This document shows, piece by piece, positions 27,648 through 35,650 of a stretch of DNA of 64,000 nt (its first letter is position 1; every line of letters starts with the position of its first letter). The position numbers were made by a program, and so were the translations under genes. The notes beneath the pieces were generated by a model. The model saw nothing but the letters and a program-made list of their open reading frames with translations, was not told the DNA's origin and ran no database searches. Source of the DNA: JABFRZ01 sp031413955 (GTDB lineage Bacteria > Planctomycetota > UBA1135 > GCA-002686595); contig JANOGB010000477.1 of assembly GCA_031413955.1 (NCBI GenBank), forward strand, positions 1-64,000, written 5' to 3'.

Positions 27648-27903
27648 CGAGACCGAGCCGGGTCAAGGCCTCGATCACTGGGCGGACGGAGAGGCGCACG
27701 TCCGCTAGGCCGTTGATCGTTTCGGCACGACTTGCGGCTTGCGAGGCGGACGACGGACGACGGACGACGGGCTCGCCGGATTCCCGCTCTTGGCGCTGAA
27801 GGTCCTCGGTGATCCGCTTCAGGTCGTAGTCGAGGGACTCGGCATGGGCCTGACGTCGGCGTCGGATCGCCTCGACGATCTCGTCATCGATCTCGTTCGT
27901 CAT
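27607..27903 (-). CDS. Putative antitoxin partner of a PIN-domain toxin
   Basis: 98 aa. The first ~50 residues (EIDDEIVEAIRRRRQAHAE, DYDLKRITEDLQRQERESG) match the short acidic/basic helical proteins that accompany VapC-like toxins of the YLET-S subgroup. The rest, after VVRRPSS, runs through a GACGGAC-type simple repeat and antisense into the 3' end of rhaD, so the original stop was probably lost. Its ATG overlaps the toxin frame by 20 bp. Since the toxin is broken, this may be a relic. Confidence 0.6.
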   Translation of the reverse strand: MTNEIDDEIVEAIRRRRQAHAESLDYDLKRITEDLQRQERESGEPVVRRPSSASQAASRAETINGLADVRLSVRPVIEALTRLGLVSAGTPSRCRHPR

Positions 27904-28372
27904 TCATCAGCTCCTCGGGCGTGCAGATCACGGGTGGCTCGTAGCCAGCCTCTCTGCAGACGCTCTCGATGGCTTGGCGCATGGTGGCGTTGGCGATGTG
28001 CTTGCAGTTCCAGGTCAGCAGGTAGTCTACTCCGTGCACTGCGGCGACGGCGATGTGGAGGGCATCTTCTGCGGCCTTTCGGGGCACCGCTCCGCTCTCG
28101 ACGAGCCTGGTCGCCAGTGCACCGGCAGCGTCGGTGATTCCGAGTCGAGGGATTCCTTTCAAGAAAGCTGCCCGCTCCCGAGCCGCTTCCTCGTCGCCTC
28201 CTTATGCTTCCCTGGCTACGAGCTGGGAGATGAAGAGTTCGTACGCCATGGCCCGGAGCGCGAACCAATCCCGCGTGATCTGCTGATGCCCGGCGACCAC
28301 CAGGTCCCGGCTTGGTGGCGATGTCGCATAGCCGAGGACGCTGGTCTCCAAGTACACAGCGGGCTTTGTCAT
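27884..28372 (-). pseudogene. VapC-family PIN-domain toxin interrupted by an in-frame TAA
   Basis: Full-length PIN frame of 163 codons from an ATG at 28372. Codons 1-56 give VYLETSVLGYATSPPSRDL (active-site acidic residue in YLET), HQQITRDWFALR and FISQLVAREA; codon 57 is TAA (28202-28204); the same frame then continues GGDEEAARERAAFLKGIPRL, EDALHIAVAAVHGVDYLLTW, NCKHIANAT and GYEPPVICTPEELM to a normal end. All conserved PIN regions are otherwise intact. A single change (for example TCA to TAA) explains the break. A shorter product could only start downstream and would lack the N-terminal acidic site. Confidence 0.8.
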
Positions 28373-28558
28373 CGTTCTTCCCCCATCCGAAAAACGCCTG
28401 TCCTTCGTGGGAGGCCAGAGCGTGATCTTCTGCTCGCGCTCCGGAGTGGCTTCCTGGCCCGAATTGCTAGCAAATGGAGAAGCACTCTACTCACAGCATG
28501 CCGTGGACGGTGGCGAGGGCCAACTGCTTCTGGGAAGGCCGACGCGGCAGGTTTGTTC

Positions 28559-28720
28559 GGCGCTCGTGACCGGCGGCGCGGGCGGCATCGGGCGCGTGCG
28601 CAGAGAACCTGCCGGGTGAGGGCGCCTGCTTCGTGCTCGTGGAAATCGACGAGAAAGCGCTTGCGCCGGTCGAGCAGGAGCTCGTTCGCCACGGCGCCGA
28701 GCGGGCCGCCGAGCACTTCG
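28559..28720 (+). pseudogene. Relic of the SDR half of a second rhaD-like gene
   Basis: SALVTGGAGGIGR then, after a small deletion that shifts frame, CAENLPGEGACFVLVEIDEK and ALAPVEQELVRHGAE. These align with ALVTGGAGGIGRACAEKLLG, EGACVVLVDIDDMALVPVGQ and ELAQRHGAD of rhaD (26868-27022) but with many substitutions, so it is an old, diverged, partial copy rather than a recent duplication. A possible further scrap, AAYSLCKPAEL near 28770, resembles the AAYNTAKAAEL active-site region. The 28373-28560 stretch before it holds nothing else I can identify. Confidence 0.65.
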
Positions 28721-28839
28721 TTCCAGGACAGCAGTTCCACTCTCACTCCGGTAGGCGCGCCGTCAGAGCAGCGTACTCCCTGTGCAAGCCGGCCGAACTC
28801 GGGTCAAGGGCCGGCACTCCGTGCACCGAATTCCTCCCG

Positions 28840-30153
28840 GTGTTCGGGGAGGACGCCAGCGGGAAGCGAGGAATCGTGGGCATCGTCTCGATGGGGATCG
28901 GCGCGGCGCTGTGCGTCGGCCTCGCGGGCTGCGGATCGGCGCCCGCGGACGGCGCTCCGACGGCCGACTTCGTCACGCACGGCAGCGTGGGCGACGCACC
29001 GCTCCTCGTCTTCTTCCAGGACCGCTCGACGGGCGGCGTGACGAGCTGGACCTGGGACTTCGGCGACGGCGAGGGCTCGAGCCAGCCGAGTGCTGCGCAC
29101 ACCTACGCGACGCCCGAGACCTACTCGGTCACACTCACGGTGCGGGGGCCCGACGGAGACGACTCGAAGACGTTTCCCAGGGCGGTGCGCGTGTTCGACG
29201 GCAACCTGATGGGGATCTGGAGCAGCCCGCGCGAGCTGGTGGGCCTCTCCACGAGCAACGCAGCCTGGTTCGGCCTGCTGCAGGAGGCCAAGCGCCCCAC
29301 GGGTATCCCGAACGTCGCCGACCAGGACGACGATGTCGACGTGCGCGTGCTCGCGAAGGCGATCGTATTCGTGCGCACGAACGAGGAGAGCTACCGCCAG
29401 GAGGTGATCGCAGCTTGCATGGCGGCGATCGACAGCGAGCTCGGCGGCCGCGTGCTCGCTCTCGGGCGCAACCTGATCGGCTACGTGCTGGCCGCAGACC
29501 TGGTCGGCCTGCCGCCGGTCGAGGCCGCCGACTTCCGCGACTGGCTGGAGCGCTGTCGCACGGAGACGCTCGACGGCGACACGCTGACCACGACGCACGA
29601 GCGGCGCCCCAACAACTGGGGCACTCACGCCGGGGCCAGCCGGGCCGCGGTCGCGGCGTACCTGGGCGACACGGCCGAGCTCGAGCGCTGCGCGCTGGTC
29701 CTGCGCGGCTGGCTCGGCGATCGCAGCGCGTATGCAGGCTTCGAATTCGGTCCGCTCGACTGGCAGGCCGACCCGGCCCATCCGGTCGGCGTCAATCCGG
29801 CGGGCGCCACGCGCGACGGGCACTCGATCGACGGCGTGCTGCCGGACGACCAGCGTCGCTCGGGCGGTTTCGTGTGGCCGCCGCCCAGGGAGAACTACGT
29901 CTGGGAGGCGCTCCAGGGCGCGCTGGCCCAGGCCCTGATCCTGACGCGCGCCGGCCAGAACGCCTTCGGATGGTCGGACCAGGCGCTCCTGCGCGCGGTC
30001 ACGTGGTTGCACGAGCAGTGCGACTTCCCGGCCAGCGGCGACGACACCTGGCAGCCGCACCTCGTGAACTACGCCTACGCCGCGAGCTTCCCGGCTCTCG
30101 TGCCCTCGAGTCCGGGCAAGAACGTGGGCTGGACGGACTGGACGCTTCAGTAG
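28840..30153 (+). CDS. Lipoprotein with PKD domain and alginate-lyase-like toroid domain
   Basis: About 437 aa. A lipoprotein signal (basic SGKR, hydrophobic stretch, lipobox GLAGC) is followed by a PKD domain (FQDRSTGGVTSWTWDFGDG, YSVTLTVRGPDGDDS) of ~80 residues, then an (alpha/alpha) domain whose RPNNWGTHAGASRAAVAAYL motif is characteristic of the alginate lyase superfamily, with WLHEQCDFP and VNYAYAASFP near the end. It may cleave a uronate-containing polysaccharide at the surface; substrate unproven. Start uncertain: GTG at 28840 includes the basic n-region of the signal; GTG 28876 or ATG 28891 are alternatives. The frame continues upstream into the rhaD relic, which is not part of this gene. 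Confidence 0.72.
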   Translation: MFGEDASGKRGIVGIVSMGIGAALCVGLAGCGSAPADGAPTADFVTHGSVGDAPLLVFFQDRSTGGVTSWTWDFGDGEGSSQPSAAHTYATPETYSVTLTVRGPDGDDSKTFPRAVRVFDGNLMGIWSSPRELVGLSTSNAAWFGLLQEAKRPTGIPNVADQDDDVDVRVLAKAIVFVRTNEESYRQEVIAACMAAIDSELGGRVLALGRNLIGYVLAADLVGLPPVEAADFRDWLERCRTETLDGDTLTTTHERRPNNWGTHAGASRAAVAAYLGDTAELERCALVLRGWLGDRSAYAGFEFGPLDWQADPAHPVGVNPAGATRDGHSIDGVLPDDQRRSGGFVWPPPRENYVWEALQGALAQALILTRAGQNAFGWSDQALLRAVTWLHEQCDFPASGDDTWQPHLVNYAYAASFPALVPSSPGKNVGWTDWTLQ

Positions 30154-30270
30154 CCTCGTGAAGCGCCGGCGGCCGAGAGCGTTCCGCCGCGGAACTTCTC
30201 CTCGTGCGGGCCCTGCTTCGCGCGTGCGGATCGCTTCACGACGCGATTCTACTCAGGCGAGGAGCGAGGT

Positions 30271-31419
30271 TCAGCGCACCCTCAGGAGCCAGGTCTCGTG
30301 CTCCTTGCCGGGCCACTGGCTCGAACCGCCGTAGATCAGCGTGCCGCCGCACTCGGGCACGAACAGACCCTGGTGGTCGTACATCGGCGGCGGGTGCGGC
30401 GTGCGGTTCGACCAGAAGCCCGTGGCCAGATCCAGGACCCACACCTGGTTCACCGTGAACTCGTCGTCCTCGCCGCCGGCTCGCTCGACGTGGATCTCGC
30501 CGCCGAACACGGTGAGGAGGTCCGCCTCCGCGTCGTAGCCGAGCGCGGTCTGGCGGATCGGCTCGGGGCGCTCGCCGCTCGTCCCGAGCTCGTGCCACGC
30601 CAGCGCTTCGAGATCGAGCAGCCAGAGGTCGGCCAGGAAGCTGGCCTTCGAGCGCTGGCGTCCGCCGAACACGATCAGCCGGCCGCGCACGGGGTCGTAT
30701 ACGCCGCGGTGCTCGCGGCGCGCGCTCGGCTTCGGTCCATCGGTCGCGAGCTTCGCCCACTTGCCGCGGCGCGGCGAGCCGGCGTCGAGGTCCAGGGCCC
30801 AGGTCGTGTCGTCCAGGACCTTCTCGTCCTTGTGGGCCTTCTCCTCGCGCATGCCGCCGAAGACGACCATGCGCCGGCCGCGCGGGTCGTAGACGGAGAC
30901 GTGCCCCTCGAGCGCCGGCGCCGAGGCGTCCGTGATGTCGCTCCAGCGGTTCGCGCGAAGATCGAAGCTCCAGGTCGCGTTCGTGGTCGAGCCGTCCTCG
31001 CCGCCGAACAGGACGAGCGCGTCGTTATCCTGGTCGAGGACCAGCGTGTGGTCCTCGCGCGGCGGAGGCAGCGGCCCGGCGGACGTGATCTCCGACCAGC
31101 TCTTCGTGACGAGATCGAGCGCCCACAGCTCGTTGCGGTTCTTCTCGCCGTCGTCCTTGCCGCCGTAGACGAGCACGCGGTGGCGCATCGCGTCCAGCAC
31201 GGCGGCCGTGTCCTCGCCCGCCGGCGGTGCGTCCTGTCCCAGGTTGATCTCTTCCCAGCCGCCCTGGCCGACGGCACGCGGAACGGAGGGGACTTCGCGC
31301 GTCGCTGCGAGCGCCGCACCCGCCTCGCGGCGACAGGCGCTCGACGCGCAGGCCAGCGCTGCCAGGGCAGCGCCGCCCGCGCGCCTACTCGCGGAGCCCG
31401 AGATTGTCACGCAGTTCAC
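30271..31419 (-). CDS. Exported Kelch-repeat beta-propeller protein
   Basis: 382 aa. N-terminal hydrophobic region with possible lipobox (ACASSAC), then a propeller of Kelch-type blades: VYGGKDDGEKNRNELWALDL, LFGGEDGSTTNATWSFDL, VFGGMREEKAHKDE with TTWALDL, VFGGRQRSKASFLADLWLLDL, VFGGEIHVER with VWVLDLAT, and a final IYGGSSQW. Each blade has the Gly-Gly and Trp pattern. No galactose-oxidase Cys-Tyr copper site is evident, so it is probably a binding protein. The GTG at 31419 overlaps the preceding lipoprotein gene by 35 bp; a later GTG at 31410 is possible. Confidence 0.78.
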   Translation of the reverse strand: MNCVTISGSASRRAGGAALAALACASSACRREAGAALAATREVPSVPRAVGQGGWEEINLGQDAPPAGEDTAAVLDAMRHRVLVYGGKDDGEKNRNELWALDLVTKSWSEITSAGPLPPPREDHTLVLDQDNDALVLFGGEDGSTTNATWSFDLRANRWSDITDASAPALEGHVSVYDPRGRRMVVFGGMREEKAHKDEKVLDDTTWALDLDAGSPRRGKWAKLATDGPKPSARREHRGVYDPVRGRLIVFGGRQRSKASFLADLWLLDLEALAWHELGTSGERPEPIRQTALGYDAEADLLTVFGGEIHVERAGGEDDEFTVNQVWVLDLATGFWSNRTPHPPPMYDHQGLFVPECGGTLIYGGSSQWPGKEHETWLLRVR

Positions 31420-32173
31420 CCTCGTAGAGCGTGCCCACCTGGATCTTCGCGCCCGCGCGCGGCGCCTGGAAACCGGACGGGAACGGCTCGCCGTCCAGGG
31501 TCGAGTACAGGAGCTTGCCCTTGCCGGCGAGGTCGACGCTCAGGTCGCCGACGTGCACGCCGTCGATCTTGACCGGGTGGATCGACTTCGCCCCGGCGTG
31601 CGTCACCTTGACCTGGAACTCGGTCGTGACCGTTTCTCCGAGGCGCTCGATCTTGTAGCCGACCTTGCCGGCCAGCTCGCCGGGGCCGGCGATGTCGACC
31701 TGCAGGTCGATCAACTTGTGCACGGTCAGCAGCCGGATCTCGGCCAGCTCGCCGACGTGGACCAGTGAGCCCTCGTGCGGCTCCACGAAACCGTCGGGAA
31801 AGTAGTCGTCGCCAGTTGCGGTCAGCTCGTACTCGGCCTTGCCCTTGGCGCTCGTGATCAGCTTGCCGAGCGCGAAGCCGTCGAGGCTGAGAGCGTGCGT
31901 GACTCCCGGCGTCGCCTTCTCGATGTCGAGCTCGAGCGTCTTCGAGAGCTTGCCCGCCTCGCGCCGGATCTTGTAGCTCGCCTCGATCCACAGCGTTTCG
32001 GGCGTGCCGTGGCGGCCCTCGAGGTGGAACAGGGTCCCCTCGCGCGTCGGATCGATGGCCGTCGCCGCCGGAATCGTGCTCGCTGCGTGGACCGCGTGCG
32101 GCGCCGACTCGTGACCACAGCCCGAGACGAACAGTGCCAGCGGCGCGAACCCCAGCGCGATCGAGCGCACCAT
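31385..32173 (-). CDS. Lipoprotein of unknown function
   Basis: 262 aa with a clear lipobox (LALFVSGC near residue 19). The body has two similar beta-rich halves, e.g. THALSLDGFALGKLITSAKGK with DGFVEPHEGSLVHVGEL against HPVKIDGVHVGDLSVDLAGKGK with SGFQAPRAGAKIQVGTL, indicating an internal duplication. Such repeats occur in planctomycete surface proteins. No enzymatic motif. Overlaps the Kelch gene start, so likely co-translated with it. Confidence 0.72.
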   Translation of the reverse strand: MVRSIALGFAPLALFVSGCGHESAPHAVHAASTIPAATAIDPTREGTLFHLEGRHGTPETLWIEASYKIRREAGKLSKTLELDIEKATPGVTHALSLDGFALGKLITSAKGKAEYELTATGDDYFPDGFVEPHEGSLVHVGELAEIRLLTVHKLIDLQVDIAGPGELAGKVGYKIERLGETVTTEFQVKVTHAGAKSIHPVKIDGVHVGDLSVDLAGKGKLLYSTLDGEPFPSGFQAPRAGAKIQVGTLYEGELRDNLGLRE

Positions 32174-32320
32174 GCCCCCGTACCCTTTCCCCTGCGATTC
32201 CAGGCGACCTGCGAACGGACTCCAAATGCGACATCGATTCTCTTCCCTGGCGGAAACGCAGTCAAGGTCGGGCCTGGGGAGGCGCCCGCCAAGCAGCGCC
32301 GGTTCGTGGCCGGGGCGCGT

Positions 32321-35300
32321 CTAGCGCTCGAATCCAACCGTGAAGGAGCGCTCCTGGATCGCCGGTCCGGTGCCGTCGTCGTCCGCGACTTCGAAGGGCA
32401 GCGCCTCTCTCGCCTCCGCCCCGCGGATGAGTATGGCGTGGTGCGGGCCGGGGCGCAGGCGGAAGCGTGTGCGGCCGTCGGAGAGGAGGCCGCGCTCGGG
32501 ATCTTCCTGGTCCGAGAGATGCGTCTCGAACGCCGGTTCCAGCGGCCAGCCCTCGGGGTCGATGACGAGCACGTTGCCCTCGATGGGGTTCCCGCTCGCG
32601 TCCGCGAACTCGAGCTCCACCAGCATGCAGCGCGGGAGGACGAGTTCCAGGCTCGCGCCGCGCTGCGCCGGCAGCGGGTAGTGCAGGAGCGGCGGCGCGT
32701 CGTCGCGCCGCGGGCAGACGAGCAGGTGACCCGTGTCCGCGGGCGGAAGCGCGGCGGCGGAGGCGAACGGGTCGGGCACGCCGCGCAGGCGAAAGCGGCC
32801 CTCGGCGTCGGTCGTGTCGCGCGGCGCGAAGCCGGTCCCGGCGGGGTAGATCGCGGAATCGAGCGTCGCCAGCGCCACGACCGCTCCGGCCACGCCGCGG
32901 CCCTCGCCGTCGAGCACCACGCCGAGGAGGTCGGCCGCGCGGCGTAGCACGAGGCGGCGCTCGCCATCGTCAGCGAGGTCCGTGAGCGAGGCGGGATCGC
33001 AGCCCGGGGCGGAGAATCGCAGCTCTGTCAGCTGGCCGCCCACGAAGAGATCGAAACGCCCCTCGCCCCGGTTGGCGTCGTCGAGCGCCTTCCAGCGGTC
33101 CGCGGCGCCGGGCACGCGCTCGAGGCCGTGCACGAGGAAATCGCGCACGATGCTGCCAGAGTCGTCCACGACCGTGCCATGCAGGCGCTGCTTCGCGCGC
33201 AGGACGAAGTCGATGCCGCTCGCGCCGGTCGGCACGCCCTCGCGCCGCTCCGGCTCGCTGCAGAGCGGGCTCGAGTCCCACAGGATCGGGTAGACGCGGT
33301 GCCGGCCGCTGCTACTGGATTCGTGCGGGAGCTGCAGGACGTAGGTCCCATCGGCGGCGCTCTGCGACTGGAAGAAGTCGCCGAGCATCTCGCCGTCGGC
33401 CTCGAAGGCGCCCACGGTCTGGCCCGCGACCGGCGCGCCATCCGCGTCGGTCAGGCGCCCCGTGATCGTGGCGCCGAGGCGCCGCAGGGTGACCACGGGC
33501 TCGAGCAACGCACGCGGCGGCACGTCGAGCGCGAGCTTCTCCTCGACGAAGCCCGCGCAGGAGAAGCGGAACTCGAGCTTGCGATGGCTGCTGCGCAGCG
33601 TGTCGATCTCGAAGCGGCCCTCCGCGTCCGTGCGCCGCGAGTGGTGGATGCTCTCCTTGACGCCGGGGACGCTCGCGATGGGGAAGAAGCTGGCCATGCC
33701 CGGCTTGAAGTCGCCCCAGGAGACGCTCACCGTCGCCCCGGGAACGGCCGCGCCCGCAGTGTCGCGCACGAGTCCGCGCATGCGGCCGGGAACGGGCAGG
33801 TCGAAATCGAGCGAGACTTCGACGGAGTCCTCGACCACGATCCGGCCGAGATCGCGCTCGTTGCGAACTTCGGGGTCGAAGTAGAAGCTCCCCGAGCCGT
33901 CGGGGAGGAGCGCGACCGCGTAGTAGACGCCCTCGGGTACGCCCTCGAGGCGATAGGCGCCGTCGCGGTCGGTGGCGAGGCCGTTCTGGCGGAAGACGAG
34001 CTCGTCGAGGCCGCGCACGTAGACGACCGGGTTCAGGAAGACGCGCGCGCCCTCGACCGGTAGCCCGTTCGCGTGCCGGACGCCGCCGTGCTCCAGGCGG
34101 ATGCGCAGCGGTGCGGCTGCGGACTCGACCAGCGTCTCGCCCAGGGCCGTTGCGTACTCCGGAGCCTTGACGGCGTACTGGTACGTGCCGCGCGACGCGC
34201 CGCCCAGCTCGACGCGCCCTTGTCGCGAGGTGATGCCGGAGAGGGTGTGGAAGCGCAGGTCGTCGGGCGAGAACCACACCACGGTCCCGTGATCGCCGGC
34301 GATCAGCTCAACCAGGGCGCCAGCGACCGGCGCGCCGCTCGCCCGTTCGGTGACCTCGACCGTGACGGGGAAGCCGAGCTCGAGCGCGATTTCGAGCACC
34401 GTTTCCTCTCCGGCGGCGAGCTCGAACTCGGGCAAGCGCAGCGGCCGGCGGCCCTCGAGCCGGCAGAAGACCTCGTAGACGCCGGGCTCGACGTCCGCGA
34501 TCAGGAACGAACCCTCCGCGTCGGAGCGGGTACCGAACGAGTCCGCCGCATTGGTGCGCGTGCCGTTCAGGACCGAGCCGCCCGGTTTGAAGAACGCGAG
34601 TTCGGCGCCCTCGAGTGTGTTCCCAACCTCGGCAGCCTTCACGACCCCGCGCACTCGTCCCAGGGCGGCGCCCGGTCCGAGGGCGATCTGCTCGGCGCCC
34701 GCCGGTGGGGTTACGAACGCGGGCACCGGCGCGCGCTGCGCCGACTCTGGCGCTGCTGGCGCGCGCTCCTCGACCCTCGCGGCCTCTTCGGAAGCGAGCA
34801 ACGTGTCCCCGGGCGTGTCGGGTCCGCTCGGCCGTCCCGGACTCCCGGGCGCACCCAGGCGCGCGAGCGTCCAGACGAGGAGCACGCCGGCGCCCACCCA
34901 CAGGAGCGGCTTGATGCCGATCGAGAGCGCGCCGAGTCCCGCGGCGCCGGCCACGACCGGCGAGGTCGGGGCGCTACGCTGCGCGAACGGCAGGAAGAGC
35001 GCGAAGCGCTCGGTCCAGTCGTGCCGATCGCGATCCAGGCGCTGGCGCAACAGCTCGCGCGCGCGCATCAGCCGCCAGCGCACGCGCGCGGCGGGCTCGC
35101 CGAGCTCGGTCGCGATCGCGGCGGCCGAGCGGCCCTCGTGGTAGCGCCAGATGACGACCGAGCGAAAAGGCTCGTCGAGCTCCAGCACCAGCGCCGCCAG
35201 GCGCTGCTGCAGCTCGAAGCGCTCGAGCGACTCGCGTGCGGAGGGTCCGGCCTCGACCACGCTCACCCGTGCCTCGCGCCCGCTGCGCGCGCGCTCGGAG

Positions 35301-35539
35301 CGGCCACGTTCGCGCCACACATTGCGCAGCACGTGCCCCAGCCACGCGCGCGCGTCGGTCGCCCTCGTCCCGCTCCCCGGCCGCGGGTCGCGCCGGGCGG
35401 CCAGCGTTCGGAACCAGGTCTCCTGCACCAGGTCGTCGGCCGTGGCCGCATCCCGCACGAGCCTGCGGGCCAGGGCCTGGAGCCAGCGCTCCTGGTCCAG
35501 GAGCTCGTCCAGCGAGGGGGTCCGCGCGCTGCCGTCCAT
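32321..35539 (-). CDS. Membrane-anchored ECF sigma factor fused to carboxypeptidase-regulatory-like domains (copy 1)
   Basis: 1072 aa. Residues ~1-180 are an ECF sigma factor: region 2 RRLVRDAATADDLVQETWFR with ARAWLGHVLRNVWRERGR, and region 4 LDEPFRSVVIWRYHEGRSAA with IATELGEPAARVRWRLMRARELLRQ. A Pro/Ser linker and one membrane segment (about 205-232, PLLWVGAGVLLVWTLARLG) follow; the remaining ~800 residues would be outside and hold several carboxypeptidase-regulatory-like beta-sandwich domains (GSFLIADVEPGVYEV, GAYRLEGVPEGVYYA, GRFEIDTLRSSH, GRFRLRGVPDP). No separate anti-sigma gene is adjacent. The start is 111 bp from the divergent rhaI start. Domain calls strong; signalling role inferred. 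Confidence 0.85.
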   Translation of the reverse strand: MDGSARTPSLDELLDQERWLQALARRLVRDAATADDLVQETWFRTLAARRDPRPGSGTRATDARAWLGHVLRNVWRERGRSERARSGREARVSVVEAGPSARESLERFELQQRLAALVLELDEPFRSVVIWRYHEGRSAAAIATELGEPAARVRWRLMRARELLRQRLDRDRHDWTERFALFLPFAQRSAPTSPVVAGAAGLGALSIGIKPLLWVGAGVLLVWTLARLGAPGSPGRPSGPDTPGDTLLASEEAARVEERAPAAPESAQRAPVPAFVTPPAGAEQIALGPGAALGRVRGVVKAAEVGNTLEGAELAFFKPGGSVLNGTRTNAADSFGTRSDAEGSFLIADVEPGVYEVFCRLEGRRPLRLPEFELAAGEETVLEIALELGFPVTVEVTERASGAPVAGALVELIAGDHGTVVWFSPDDLRFHTLSGITSRQGRVELGGASRGTYQYAVKAPEYATALGETLVESAAAPLRIRLEHGGVRHANGLPVEGARVFLNPVVYVRGLDELVFRQNGLATDRDGAYRLEGVPEGVYYAVALLPDGSGSFYFDPEVRNERDLGRIVVEDSVEVSLDFDLPVPGRMRGLVRDTAGAAVPGATVSVSWGDFKPGMASFFPIASVPGVKESIHHSRRTDAEGRFEIDTLRSSHRKLEFRFSCAGFVEEKLALDVPPRALLEPVVTLRRLGATITGRLTDADGAPVAGQTVGAFEADGEMLGDFFQSQSAADGTYVLQLPHESSSSGRHRVYPILWDSSPLCSEPERREGVPTGASGIDFVLRAKQRLHGTVVDDSGSIVRDFLVHGLERVPGAADRWKALDDANRGEGRFDLFVGGQLTELRFSAPGCDPASLTDLADDGERRLVLRRAADLLGVVLDGEGRGVAGAVVALATLDSAIYPAGTGFAPRDTTDAEGRFRLRGVPDPFASAAALPPADTGHLLVCPRRDDAPPLLHYPLPAQRGASLELVLPRCMLVELEFADASGNPIEGNVLVIDPEGWPLEPAFETHLSDQEDPERGLLSDGRTRFRLRPGPHHAILIRGAEAREALPFEVADDDGTGPAIQERSFTVGFER

Positions 35540-35650
35540 AGTTCACCGCTCCCGATGAACTCGCGGGAGCGTGTGTGAGTCGATTCTAGGTTTTTGCTCG
35601 TTCCCCGGGGTCGTGGCCGGTGCGAGCTCTCGGGCCTATGCTGCCGGCCC
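35540..35650. promoter_or_regulatory. Divergent promoter region between membrane sigma factor 1 and rhaI
   Basis: 111 bp serving both genes. It contains an 8-bp inverted repeat CGCTCCCG (35547-35554) and CGGGAGCG (35564-35571) with a 9-nt gap, a plausible operator, next to an unusually AT-rich patch (ATTCTAGGTTTTTGC). No promoter consensus assigned. Confidence 0.4.

Noticed and set aside
27745..27775. GACGGAC-type tandem repeat near the antitoxin
   Set aside because: Short and imperfect; probably only part of the decayed antitoxin tail.
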